Positions 5,717 to 12,778 of a DNA stretch of 12,778 nucleotides are shown here, piece by piece. Source of the stretch: DASULK01 sp036278255 (lineage in GTDB: Bacteria > Actinomycetota > Actinomycetes > Mycobacteriales > Micromonosporaceae); contig DASULK010000065.1 of assembly GCA_036278255.1 (NCBI GenBank), positions 1 through 12,778 of the forward strand. Reading direction: 5' to 3'. The position numbers and the translations under genes were made by a program. A model generated the notes under the pieces. That model had not been told where the DNA came from, made no database searches, and saw nothing but the letters and a program-made list of their open reading frames with translations. Each line of letters opens with the position of its first letter. The stretch's first letter is position 1.

Positions 5717-6835
5717 GTGGACTTACCCGGATCAGAATCGCCCACCGGAGCAGGCGCCCGCCCGCCGACGGCACCCGCGGTACCCCAGCAACGTACGGAA
5801 CGTGATCCATACCTGCAAGTACGTGACCTCAAAATTCGGTTCGACACCGAGGACGGGGTGGTCCGAGCGGTCGACGGCCTGACGTTCGCGGTCGGACGCG
5901 GCCGCACCCTCGGCATCGTCGGTGAATCAGGGTCGGGCAAGAGCGTCACCAGCCTCGCCGTCCTCGGCCTGCACAACCCCGCCCGTACCACCATCACCGG
6001 TGAAATCATCGTCGGCGGCCGCAACCTGGTCGGACTGAAGGACGAGGAGATCCGCAAGCTGCGGGGCCGCGACCTGGCCATGATCTTCCAGGATCCGCTC
6101 TCCGCGCTGCACCCCTTCTACACGGTGGGGCGGCAGATCGCCGAGGCGTACCGGGTACACCACCCGCGCGAGCGCAGGTCCGTGGCGCGCCGGCGGGCGA
6201 TCGAGATGCTCGACCGGGTGGGCATCCCGCAGCCGCAGAAGCGGTTCGACCAGTATCCGCACGAGTTCTCCGGCGGCATGCGCCAACGCGCGATGATCGC
6301 CATGGCGCTGGTCAACAACCCCGATCTCCTGATCGCCGACGAGCCCACCACCGCATTGGATGTGACGGTGCAGGCGCAGATCCTCGACCTGCTGCAGGAC
6401 CTGCAGCGGGAGTTCAACTCAGCGGTCATCCTGATCACGCACGACCTGGGGGTGGTCAGCCAGGTCGCCGACGAAGTACTGGTGATGTACGGCGGCCGGG
6501 CCGTCGAACACGGCGGGGTGGAGCAGGTACTGCGCCGGCCGCAGCACCCGTACACCTGGGGATTGCTCGCCAGCGTGCCCGCGCTGCACGGCGATCCGGA
6601 GACGGACCTGGTGCCGATCAGAGGCAACCCGCCCAGTCTGATCAATCTGCCGACCGGCTGTGCGTTCCACCCGCGCTGCCGCTACGCCGACCGGACCGGC
6701 GGTCGGTCCCTGGCGGAGGTGCCGCAGCTGCGCCCGGTACGGGAGCCCGGCCATCTGGTCGCCTGCCACCTGTCCGAGGAGGAGCGGCTGCGTAGCTACG
6801 CCGATGAGATCGCAGAGGCGGGGGTGACCTCATGA
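5717..6835 (+). CDS. oppD: peptide ABC transporter ATP-binding protein (OppD/DppD-like)
   Basis: This is one of two ATPases that power an oligopeptide/dipeptide importer at the inner face of the membrane. The 372-residue protein has a proline-rich leader of about 30 residues, then Walker A GESGSGKS (69-76), the Q-loop glutamine at 125, signature FSGGM (184-188), Walker B LLIADE ending at D208-E209, and the H-loop His242. The C-terminal oligopeptide/dipeptide transporter domain normally has four cysteines. Here C315, C321 and C350 are present, but the expected third one is replaced (Gly328 region, ADRTGGRS). In related transporters these four cysteines can hold a [4Fe-4S] cluster, so this subunit may lack it. 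I chose GTG 5717 because AAAGGGAGG lies five bases upstream. A GTG at 5660 would add 19 residues with a poor site. The stop overlaps the next gene by four bases. Confidence 0.93.
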   Translation: MDLPGSESPTGAGARPPTAPAVPQQRTERDPYLQVRDLKIRFDTEDGVVRAVDGLTFAVGRGRTLGIVGESGSGKSVTSLAVLGLHNPARTTITGEIIVGGRNLVGLKDEEIRKLRGRDLAMIFQDPLSALHPFYTVGRQIAEAYRVHHPRERRSVARRRAIEMLDRVGIPQPQKRFDQYPHEFSGGMRQRAMIAMALVNNPDLLIADEPTTALDVTVQAQILDLLQDLQREFNSAVILITHDLGVVSQVADEVLVMYGGRAVEHGGVEQVLRRPQHPYTWGLLASVPALHGDPETDLVPIRGNPPSLINLPTGCAFHPRCRYADRTGGRSLAEVPQLRPVREPGHLVACHLSEEERLRSYADEIAEAGVTS

Positions 6836-7869
6836 GCAGAGAGGAGGCGCTGGTGGCGGAGCGTGGCGCGTCGGGAGCCGACGTCGAGCCGCTACTCCGG
6901 GTGGCCGGGCTGGCCAAGCACTTCCCGGTCCGCGGAGGCTTCCGTTCCGCCGGAACGGTACGCGCCGTGGACGGCGTGGATTTCGAGGTACGCCCCGGTG
7001 AGACGCTCGGTCTGGTCGGGGAATCCGGCTGTGGCAAGACCACCACGGGGCGGATGCTGGTGCGGCTCCTGGAACCCACCGCAGGGAAGATCGTTTTTGC
7101 GGGGCGGGACATCACCCATGCCGGGCGTCGAGCCCTGCGTCCGTTACGCCAGGACCTGCAGATCATCTTCCAGGACCCGTACGCGTCGTTGAACCCCCGC
7201 CACACCGTCGGCCGGATCGTCGCGATGCCGATGCAGGTCAACGGCATCAAACCCCCGGGTGGGGTCCGGCGGCGGGTGCAGGAGCTGCTGGAGACGGTCG
7301 GGCTCAACCCCGAGCACTACAACCGCTATCCGCACGAGTTCTCCGGCGGCCAGCGTCAGCGCATCGGCATCGCCCGGGCCCTGGCGCTGCAGCCCAGGCT
7401 GATCGTGGCCGATGAGCCGGTCTCCGCGCTCGACGTGTCGATCCAGGCCCAGGTCATCAACCTGCTCCGCAATCTGCAGCGGGAGTTGAATCTCGCCTTC
7501 GTCTTCATCGCCCACGACCTGGCCGTGGTCCGGCACTTCTCCCACCGGGTCGCCGTGATGTATCTCGGCAAGATCGTCGAAATGGGGGAGCGCGCGGACA
7601 TCTACGAGCGGCCGCAGCACCCCTACACCCGCGCGTTGCTCTCGGCGGTGCCGGATGTCAGCAAGCGCGGTCCGACCGGTCGGATCCGGCTGACCGGGGA
7701 CGTCCCCACCCCGTTGGATCCCCCGTCGGGCTGCCGTTTCCGTACCCGCTGCTGGAAGGCGCAGGACGTCTGCGCGCAGGAGGAACCGGCGCTGGTGCCC
7801 CGTAACGGTGGGGCGCAGTTGACCGCCTGCCATTTCCCCGAATCCGGTGCTGAGGAGGCGAGGCGATGA
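6832..7869 (+). CDS. oppF: peptide ABC transporter ATP-binding protein (OppF/DppF-like)
   Basis: This is the partner ATPase of the importer, forming the nucleotide-binding pair with the preceding gene. The 345-residue protein shows Walker A GESGCGKT (63-70), Q-loop Gln113 in IIFQDPYASLNP, signature FSGGQ (169-173), Walker B with D193-E194, D-loop SALD and H-loop His227. The C-terminal domain keeps all four cysteines, C300-x5-C306-x6-C313 and C332, so unlike its partner it could carry an iron-sulfur cluster. The GESGCGKT form and the LNP after the Q-loop are typical of OppF rather than OppD. The start ATG overlaps the oppD stop, and its stop overlaps the next start, both as ATGA, so translation is likely coupled. 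The length is normal for the family. Confidence 0.94.
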   Translation: MSREEALVAERGASGADVEPLLRVAGLAKHFPVRGGFRSAGTVRAVDGVDFEVRPGETLGLVGESGCGKTTTGRMLVRLLEPTAGKIVFAGRDITHAGRRALRPLRQDLQIIFQDPYASLNPRHTVGRIVAMPMQVNGIKPPGGVRRRVQELLETVGLNPEHYNRYPHEFSGGQRQRIGIARALALQPRLIVADEPVSALDVSIQAQVINLLRNLQRELNLAFVFIAHDLAVVRHFSHRVAVMYLGKIVEMGERADIYERPQHPYTRALLSAVPDVSKRGPTGRIRLTGDVPTPLDPPSGCRFRTRCWKAQDVCAQEEPALVPRNGGAQLTACHFPESGAEEARR

Positions 7870-8882
7870 GCCTGTCGGCGGAGAGCGCGTCGCTGGCCGG
7901 GGCGGAGGCGACGGCCGCTCCGCCCGGGGACGGTGAACCCGGGCCGGTTAAGGAGTTCGTCGGCCGCTCCCCCGGCGAGCTCGCGTGGGCCCGGCTCCGC
8001 CGCGACCGTACGGCGATGGTCAGCGGCGCGACACTGCTGGTCTTCTTCGCCGTCGCGCTGGCCGCGCCCCTGATCGAGAAGCTGTACGGGATCGGGCCGT
8101 ACGAGCAGTTCCAGCAGAAGCTCGACGGCTTCGGCAACCCGCTCGGCTACGCCGGTGGCATCTCCCGGGAGCACTGGTTCGGTCTGGAGCCGGGGCTGGG
8201 CCGAGATCTGTTCATCCGGCTGATCTACGGTCTGCGTACCTCGCTGCTCATCGCCTTCGCCGCGGCGATCATCACCTCGGCATTGGGCATTCTGCTCGGC
8301 ATCCTCGCCGGCTACCTGGGCGGCTGGGTGGACGCGGTGATCGGATGGTTCACCGACTTCGCCCTGGCACTGCCGTTCCTCATCTTCGCCCTCGCGGTCG
8401 TGCCGACGATGACGCTGCGCTTCTACGGGCCGCGCGATGCGGTGCCGGACTCGTTCAAGGTGACGGTCATCATCGCGATCTTCGCCGCTTTCGGGTGGAC
8501 GAGCACCGCCCGACTGGTCCGTGGCCAAGTGGTCTCGCTGCGGGAACGGGAGTTTGTGGAGGCGGCACGCGCCAGCGGCGCCAGGCTCGGGCACATCATG
8601 TTCCGGCAGTTGCTGCCGAACATCTGGGCACCGATCCTGGTGTCGTTCTCCCTCGCCGTGCCCTCCTATGTGACCGGGGAGGCCGCGCTCTCCTTCCTGG
8701 GGGTCGGCATCACCGACCCGACGCCGGACTTCGGTGTGATGATCTTCGACAGCATCAAGTACCTGCAGACCGACCCGGCGTATCTCTTCTTCCCCGGCGT
8801 AGCGATCTTCGTGGTCGTCTTCGCCTTCAACCTGTTCGGTGACTCGCTGCGCGACGCGCTGGACCCGAGGTCCTCCCGCTAG
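7866..8882 (+). CDS. oppC: peptide ABC transporter permease (OppC/DppC-like)
   Basis: This is one of two membrane subunits that form the peptide channel. The 338-residue protein has a cytoplasmic N-terminus of about 50 residues with an RSPGELAWARLRRDR segment typical of the OppC N-terminal domain. A first membrane helix follows (about 51-69), then an outside loop, then five more hydrophobic segments. The EAA loop that docks on the ATPase reads EAARASGARLGHIMFRQLLP from residue 232. The stretch before the second helix, GRDLFIRLIYGLRTSLLIA, is a family hallmark. ATG 7866 is preceded by GAGGAGGCGAGG and overlaps the oppF stop by four bases. The outside loop between helices 1 and 2 is somewhat longer than in enterobacterial OppC, as is usual for actinobacterial members. 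Confidence 0.94.
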   Translation: MSLSAESASLAGAEATAAPPGDGEPGPVKEFVGRSPGELAWARLRRDRTAMVSGATLLVFFAVALAAPLIEKLYGIGPYEQFQQKLDGFGNPLGYAGGISREHWFGLEPGLGRDLFIRLIYGLRTSLLIAFAAAIITSALGILLGILAGYLGGWVDAVIGWFTDFALALPFLIFALAVVPTMTLRFYGPRDAVPDSFKVTVIIAIFAAFGWTSTARLVRGQVVSLREREFVEAARASGARLGHIMFRQLLPNIWAPILVSFSLAVPSYVTGEAALSFLGVGITDPTPDFGVMIFDSIKYLQTDPAYLFFPGVAIFVVVFAFNLFGDSLRDALDPRSSR

Positions 8883-8891
8883 AGGTGTGAC

Positions 8892-9878
8892 ATGGTGCGA
8901 TTCCTGATCAAGCGGCTCCTCGCCGGGGTGCTGACCCTCACCGCGGTCAGCGTGGTCAGTTTCCTGATGTTCTTCGCGCTGCCCCGCGACCCGGTCTCCG
9001 CCATGTGCCCGAAGAACTGCAACGAGGAGCGGTTGGAGCGGGTCCGGGAGGAGTTGGGGCTGCGGGATCCCAAGCACGAGCAGTACCTCAACTACGTTAA
9101 AGGGATTTTCGTCGGGCGGGATCTGGGCAGCGCGCAGGGCGGCCACTGTGATGCCCCCTGCCTCGGCTACTCCTACGTCAACAGTGAGTCGGTGCTGGAC
9201 ATCTTCTCCCGAGTCCTGCCGGTGACGCTGAGCATCGTGATCCCGGCGGCGATCATCTGGCTTCTCCTCGGTGTCGGGCTCGGCATGGTCTCGGCGTTGC
9301 GGAAAGGCACCCTCCTCGACCGGATGGCCGTCAGTTTCTCCCTCACCGGGGCGTCCCTGCAGCTCTACTTCGTCGGCGCCGTCCTTCAGTTGGTTTTCGT
9401 CTATCAGTTGAAGATCCTGCCGGTGCCGGGTTACACCTCCCTCTTCGAGAATCCGCTGAAATGGGCCGGGGGCCTGGTGCTCGCCTGGTGGGCGTTGGCT
9501 TTCCTCTTCTCCGCCATCTACACCCGACTGTCCCGGGCGCAGATGCTGGAGACCCTCTCGGAGGACTTCATCCGTACCGCCCGGGCCAAGGGCCTGCCGA
9601 GGTCGCGGGTGTACGGCCGGCACGCGCTGCGGGCGGCTGCCACGCCGATGGTCACCATCGCCGGGCTGGATGTCGGTTCGGCGTTGGGGGGGACGGTCAT
9701 CACCGAGACGACCTTCGGCCTGCAGGGGTTGGGGCGGACCGCGGTCGAGGCGGTCCGGCTCGGTGACCTCTCCACGATCATGGCGATGGTGTTGGTGTCG
9801 GCGCTCTTCATCGTGGTGGCGAACATCGTCGTCGACCTGCTCTACGCGCTCATCGATCCCCGAGTGAAGCTCGGTTGA
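8892..9878 (+). CDS. oppB: peptide ABC transporter permease (OppB/DppB-like)
   Basis: This is the second channel subunit. The 328-residue protein starts with the OppB/DppB signature MVRFLIKRLLAGVLTLTAVS, a membrane helix (about 9-30), a long outside loop, and then five more helices. Its EAA-like docking loop is EDFIRTARAKGLPRSRVYGR (224-243). The outside loop carries two cysteine pairs, C39-x3-C43 and HC86-x2-PC90, followed by LGYS. I recall this arrangement from other actinobacterial peptide permeases but not from enterobacterial ones. The pairs may form disulfides outside the membrane. ATG 8892 lies nine bases after the oppC stop with GAGGTG just upstream. It is the last gene of the tightly packed block, before a gap of about 205 bases. 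Confidence 0.94.
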   Translation: MVRFLIKRLLAGVLTLTAVSVVSFLMFFALPRDPVSAMCPKNCNEERLERVREELGLRDPKHEQYLNYVKGIFVGRDLGSAQGGHCDAPCLGYSYVNSESVLDIFSRVLPVTLSIVIPAAIIWLLLGVGLGMVSALRKGTLLDRMAVSFSLTGASLQLYFVGAVLQLVFVYQLKILPVPGYTSLFENPLKWAGGLVLAWWALAFLFSAIYTRLSRAQMLETLSEDFIRTARAKGLPRSRVYGRHALRAAATPMVTIAGLDVGSALGGTVITETTFGLQGLGRTAVEAVRLGDLSTIMAMVLVSALFIVVANIVVDLLYALIDPRVKLG

Positions 9879-9916
9879 CCGGCGGTTCTCGGGGTCAGCG
9901 TACGGCCTCGACGCTC

Positions 9917-9982
9917 GCGTTGATCAGGGAGTTCGTCGAGGGACACGCCGCTGACACACCCAACAGACTCCCTGATCAACGC
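9917..9982. repeat. perfect 16-bp inverted repeat with a 34-base spacer after oppB
   Basis: GCGTTGATCAGGGAGT (9917-9932) and its exact reverse complement (9967-9982) flank 34 bases. It starts 39 bases after the oppB stop. The loop is long and no T-tract follows, so it is not a textbook terminator. Each arm contains the palindrome TGATCA. It may be a dispersed intergenic repeat, a partial terminator/attenuator, or an mRNA-stabilising stem between oppB and oppA. Confidence 0.8.
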
Positions 9983-10015
9983 AAATCGGTGGATTGTTGT
10001 GGGCCCGTTATGTGA

Positions 10016-10045
10016 TTGAAATTTACCTTTTTGCTTGCATAGGCG
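10016..10045 (+). promoter_or_regulatory. candidate internal promoter for oppA
   Basis: TTGAAA (10016-10021) matches five of six -35 positions and is followed after 18 bases by TAGGCG (10040-10045). The stretch 9983-10060 is notably AT-rich for this genome. A short palindrome, CCTTCA...TGAAGG, lies just downstream (10053-10065), and GGGAGGAG (10069-10076) is the ribosome binding site. A separate promoter would allow the binding protein to be made in excess of the channel. Confidence 0.4.
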
Positions 10046-10083
10046 AAGCTTTCCTTCATTGAAGGATCGGGAGGAGTCAAGCC

Positions 10084-11826
10084 ATGAGAGCACGAATGGT
10101 CACCGCCACGGGCGGGGCGATAGCCCTGGTTGTGGCCCTCGGCGCCTGCGCCGAGAACAAAGGCGAGGGCACCACGGTGGACACCGACCGGGTGACAAGC
10201 GGCGTCATCGCCATGGACCCCAAGGACTCGCTTGGACCGGCGCCCGAGGTCCCCGGCGCGACCAAGGGCGGCACCTTCACCATCATGCGCGAGACGCAGA
10301 TCTCGCATATGGACCCGCAGCGGGTCTACTCGTTCGCCGGCCTGATGGCCGCCCCGCTCTACGCCCGCTACCTGACCAGTTGGAAGGACGACGGCAAGGG
10401 GAATGTCGTTCTGGTCGGTGACCTGGCGGAGACCCCGGGCAAGAACGTCAACAACGACTGCAAGGTCTGGGAATTCAAGATCAAGGACGGGGTGAAGTTC
10501 GAGGACGGGCATCCGATCACCTCGAAGGAGATCGCCTACGGCATCGCCCGGTCCTTCGATCCCGACCTCACCAGCGGCCCGACCTACCTGCAGGAGTGGC
10601 TGGCCGACAGCCCGCAGTACGACACGGTCTGGGATTTCAAGGCCAACAAGGACTCCCTGCCACCCGGCCTGAGCACCCCGGATGAGAAGACGCTGCGGTT
10701 CGAGTTCAAGAGCCCGCACTGCGATCTGCCGTTCGCCGTCTCGCTGCCGTCAACGGCCCCGCTGGTGCCGGAGAAGGACACCGGCGTCAACCTCGACAAC
10801 CACCCGTTCTCCTCCGGCCCGTACAAGATCACCAAGCACACCCCGGGTGTCGAGGTGGTGCTGGAGCGCAACGAACACTGGGACCCGAAGACCGACCCGA
10901 TCCGTCACCAGTACCCGGACAAGTTCGTCTGGTCCTTCGGGGCGGACCCGACCGCGCAGGTCAACCGGGTCATCGCGGACAACGGCGCGGACCAGTCCGC
11001 AATCTCCTTCAACTCCGTGCCCTCCGCACTGGTTGCCCGGGTCGTCAACGACGCTTCGCTGCGCGACCGCTCGATCATCTCGCCCACCCCGAGTGCGTGG
11101 CGGCTGAGCATCAACACCCAGCGGGTCAACGACCTCGCCGTCCGGCAGGCGCTCAACTACGCGATCGACCGGGAGGGCCTGATCAAGACGGTCGGCGGCG
11201 AGACCCTGGCGCGGCCGCTGACCACCCTCATGCCGCCCTCCACGCTCGGCTACCAGGGCTACGACGTCTACCCGGCCGGCCCCAACGGAGACGCCGACAA
11301 GGCCAAGGAGCTGCTGGCAGGCAAGACACCGGAGCTGGTGCTCGCGGTCAGCGACGGGGCCGAGGAGCAGAAGGTCGGCACCCAGCTGAAGAACAACCTG
11401 GAGAAGGCCGGCTTCAAGATCACAGTGAAGATCACCCCCGCGGACTCCTACCTCGACGACAAGAAGAAAAAGGACAACCCGTGGGACCTCTACATTGACC
11501 AGTGGGCGGCTGACTGGCCGAGCGGCGCCTCGATCCTGCCGCCGCTCTACGACGGCCGGCACATCAAGGCCGCCGGTAACAGCAACGTGGCGTACATCAA
11601 CGACGAGGCGATCAACGCTGAATTCGACCGGATCCTGGCGATGGACCCGGCGGACCAGGCGCCGGAGTGGGCGAAGCTGGACGAGCGGATCATGAGGGAT
11701 CTGGCGCCCGCGGTGCCGCTCTACGTTGGAGTGCAGCACGTCGTGCATGGCTCGAAGGCCGGTGGTGTTTTCATCGAGAGCATCTTCGGCTGGCCGAGCT
11801 TCATCCGGGCCCACGTCAAGCAGTAA
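10084..11826 (+). CDS. oppA: peptide ABC transporter substrate-binding lipoprotein (SBP family 5)
   Basis: This extracytoplasmic receptor captures peptides and delivers them to the OppBC channel. The 580-residue protein begins with a lipoprotein signal peptide: MRAR, a hydrophobic stretch, and lipobox LGAC with Cys22 as the lipidated residue. The mature part follows the family 5 (OppA/DppA) pattern: TKGGTFTIM at the start of the first lobe, KVWEFKIKDGVKFEDGHPIT, HPFSSGPYKI, and AVRQALNYAIDREGLIK near residue 352. Cys126 and Cys213 could form a disulfide. ATG 10084 has GGGAGGAG seven bases upstream. It lies about 205 bases after oppB, with an inverted repeat and a promoter-like sequence between, so it is probably transcribed both with and apart from the other opp genes. 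Peptide specificity cannot be read. Related family 5 proteins also bind nickel, haem or sugars, but the neighbours favour peptides. Confidence 0.94.
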   Translation: MRARMVTATGGAIALVVALGACAENKGEGTTVDTDRVTSGVIAMDPKDSLGPAPEVPGATKGGTFTIMRETQISHMDPQRVYSFAGLMAAPLYARYLTSWKDDGKGNVVLVGDLAETPGKNVNNDCKVWEFKIKDGVKFEDGHPITSKEIAYGIARSFDPDLTSGPTYLQEWLADSPQYDTVWDFKANKDSLPPGLSTPDEKTLRFEFKSPHCDLPFAVSLPSTAPLVPEKDTGVNLDNHPFSSGPYKITKHTPGVEVVLERNEHWDPKTDPIRHQYPDKFVWSFGADPTAQVNRVIADNGADQSAISFNSVPSALVARVVNDASLRDRSIISPTPSAWRLSINTQRVNDLAVRQALNYAIDREGLIKTVGGETLARPLTTLMPPSTLGYQGYDVYPAGPNGDADKAKELLAGKTPELVLAVSDGAEEQKVGTQLKNNLEKAGFKITVKITPADSYLDDKKKKDNPWDLYIDQWAADWPSGASILPPLYDGRHIKAAGNSNVAYINDEAINAEFDRILAMDPADQAPEWAKLDERIMRDLAPAVPLYVGVQHVVHGSKAGGVFIESIFGWPSFIRAHVKQ

Positions 11827-11842
11827 CCGCTTCCCCCGTTCT

Positions 11843-11896
11843 CCCAAAAGGGCTGCCCTCTACCCGTGCATCCGGGTACAGGGCAGCCCTTTTGGG
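11843..11896. terminator. long bidirectional hairpin after oppA
   Basis: Arms CCCAAAAGGGCTGCCCT (11843-11859) and AGGGCAGCCCTTTTGGG (11880-11896) are perfectly complementary over 17 bp. After a C-C mismatch an inner stem TACCCG/CGGGTA adds six pairs around the loop TGCATC. It begins 16 bases after the oppA stop and faces the convergent peptidase gene, so it probably ends transcription from both sides. Confidence 0.9.
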
Positions 11897-11910
11897 CTCT
11901 TGCCCCCAAC

Positions 11911-11926
11911 AGGGCTGCCCTTTTGG
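11911..11926. repeat. third copy of the terminator arm
   Basis: AGGGCTGCCCTTTTGG repeats the right arm of the adjacent hairpin with a single central change (T for A). It lies 14 bases beyond that arm. It could pair with the left arm in an alternative, longer-looped structure, or be a remnant of a duplicated hairpin. Confidence 0.7.
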
Positions 11927-11977
11927 AAGCGGGGCGGGTGGGGCGGGCTGGCTTCCGGCGGGGCGGTGGTCGGGCGG

Positions 11978-12778
11978 CTACATGTGGCGGCGCAGGAAGT
12001 CCAGCTCCATCGGGAGGAGGGCTTCCCGGTCGCTGGCATGATCGGTCAGCGGCACGACCGTGTGCGGGCGACCGGCGGCGAGCAGCGTCTCCGACAGGCG
12101 CAGGGTATGCGCCGCCACCACATCGTCGTCGGCCAGGCCGTGGGCGAGCAGCAGCGGTCGAGGCTCCTCAGCCGCCGACTCACCGGCCAACTCCATCAGG
12201 CAGTGATGGGCGTAGACGTCGGCCGCCTCGTCGGGCAGCCCCAGATAGCGCTCGGCGTACGCGGTGTCATACAGCGCCCAGTCGGTCACCGGCGCCCCGG
12301 CGATGCCGCAGCGGAACAGCTCCGGGTGGCGCAACACGGCCAGCCCGGCCAGCCACCCGCCGAACGACCAGCCCCGGATCGCCACCCGGGCCAGGTCCAG
12401 GTCGGGATGCTTGCCGGCCAGCGCGGTGAGCGCGTCGACCTGGTCGAGCAGGACCACGTCGGCGAGCCGGCGGTGCACCGCCTTCTCGAACGAGGGCGCC
12501 ACGCCGGGCGTACCCCGGTTGTCGATGGTGACCACCGCGAACCCGGCGTCGGCCCACCACTGCCGCTCCAACCAGACCGACCGGGCCGCCCGGACCTCCT
12601 GATGCCCCGGGCCGCCGTAGACGTCCAGCAGCACCGGCAGGCGCCGGCCCGTCACATGGTTACCCGGGTAGAGGACCGCGCTCGGCAATCGGCGGTCGGT
12701 CACCCGCTCCAGGACCGGACGAGGCGCGTACGGCGGGGTGGCCGCCACGTTCCGCAAGGTGGCCACCTCGACGTCGCC
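11978..12778 (-). CDS. prolyl oligopeptidase family (S9) serine peptidase, catalytic domain, 5' end outside window
   Basis: The C-terminal 266 residues of an S9 peptidase of the dipeptidyl-peptidase IV branch are visible. The frame runs open to base 12778, so the beta-propeller domain that usually precedes it lies outside. The segment VATLRNVAATPPYAPRP marks the junction to the alpha/beta-hydrolase domain. Counting from the first visible residue, the oxyanion tyrosine is in DVYGGPG, the nucleophile is Ser138 in GWSFGG, the catalytic Asp is in HGLADDD (Asp217), and the likely catalytic His is His247 in PLTDHAS. Family members cleave after proline or alanine in short peptides. The region after the catalytic histidine looks several residues shorter than the GVTHM...ENLL form I know from actinobacterial relatives. 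There is no sign of secretion in the visible part. Its place next to a peptide importer fits a role in using imported peptides, which is inference. Confidence 0.9.
   Translation of the reverse strand, partial: GDVEVATLRNVAATPPYAPRPVLERVTDRRLPSAVLYPGNHVTGRRLPVLLDVYGGPGHQEVRAARSVWLERQWWADAGFAVVTIDNRGTPGVAPSFEKAVHRRLADVVLLDQVDALTALAGKHPDLDLARVAIRGWSFGGWLAGLAVLRHPELFRCGIAGAPVTDWALYDTAYAERYLGLPDEAADVYAHHCLMELAGESAAEEPRPLLLAHGLADDDVVAAHTLRLSETLLAAGRPHTVVPLTDHASDREALLPMELDFLRRHM

Noticed and set aside
7623..9623. A 666-codon open frame on the minus strand antisense to oppF, oppC and oppB
   Set aside because: It is rich in Arg, Gly, Asp, Glu and His with no recognisable domain, and it mirrors high-GC codons of three clearly real genes. 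It is a by-product of GC-rich third positions.
9879..10083. Transposon or insertion sequence between oppB and oppA
   Set aside because: The 16-bp inverted repeat resembles terminal repeats, but only 34 bases lie between the arms, no transposase is present, and I see no flanking target duplication.
10750..11847. A 365-codon open frame on the minus strand antisense to oppA
   Set aside because: Low-complexity composition (R, V, D, L, G), no motif, no ribosome binding context, and it lies over a well-supported lipoprotein gene.
11866..12429. A 187-codon plus-strand open frame antisense to the S9 peptidase
   Set aside because: It starts inside the hairpin and is dominated by Pro, Arg, Gly and Ala. 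The opposite strand encodes a clear GWSFGG peptidase.

Overview
The window is high-GC DNA with strongly GC-biased third codon positions, GTG starts, tightly packed operons and hairpins without U-tracts. These features, together with a three-gene succinate dehydrogenase of the mycobacterial Sdh1 type and a four-cysteine actinobacterial OppB, point to an actinomycete chromosome. A Micromonosporaceae-like host is my best guess, but that is inference from style, not from a marker gene.

Layout: (1) At the left edge are two small minus-strand genes: a protein resembling the DUF6941 family, cut by the window edge (1-384), and a pterin carbinolamine dehydratase-like protein that seems to lack the catalytic histidines (489-806). 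(2) A plus-strand MutT/Nudix hydrolase follows (989-1408). It ends toward a perfect 18-bp hairpin that also lies just past the end of the sdh operon. (3) The minus-strand sdhC-sdhA-sdhB operon (5345 down to 1544) encodes the membrane anchor, the flavoprotein and the iron-sulfur subunit of succinate dehydrogenase. SdhB carries an unusual tail of about 95 residues. (4) A divergent regulatory region of about 370 bp (5346-5716) holds two inverted repeats in the likely sdh leader and a plausible promoter for the opposite operon. (5) A plus-strand peptide ABC importer runs in the order ATPase, ATPase, permease, permease, binding lipoprotein (5717-11826), the reverse of the textbook A-B-C-D-F order. 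The binding-protein gene is set apart by about 205 bp that hold a perfect 16-bp inverted repeat and an AT-richer promoter-like stretch. (6) A long hairpin with a third copy of its arm separates this operon from a convergent prolyl-oligopeptidase-like S9 peptidase gene that runs off the right edge (11978-12778).

How the genes work together: Sdh couples succinate oxidation to quinone reduction. The Opp-type importer captures and imports peptides, and the neighbouring S9 peptidase could trim such peptides inside the cell, though that link rests on position only. MutT-type enzymes clean the nucleotide pool. I see no phage, CRISPR, transposase, tRNA or rRNA.

No clearly novel multi-gene system is evident. 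The points most worth checking are the histidine-less dehydratase-like protein, possible membrane-domain metal ligands in SdhC, the SdhB tail, the lost cluster cysteine in the first ATPase, and the 16-bp inverted repeat, which may belong to a dispersed family.
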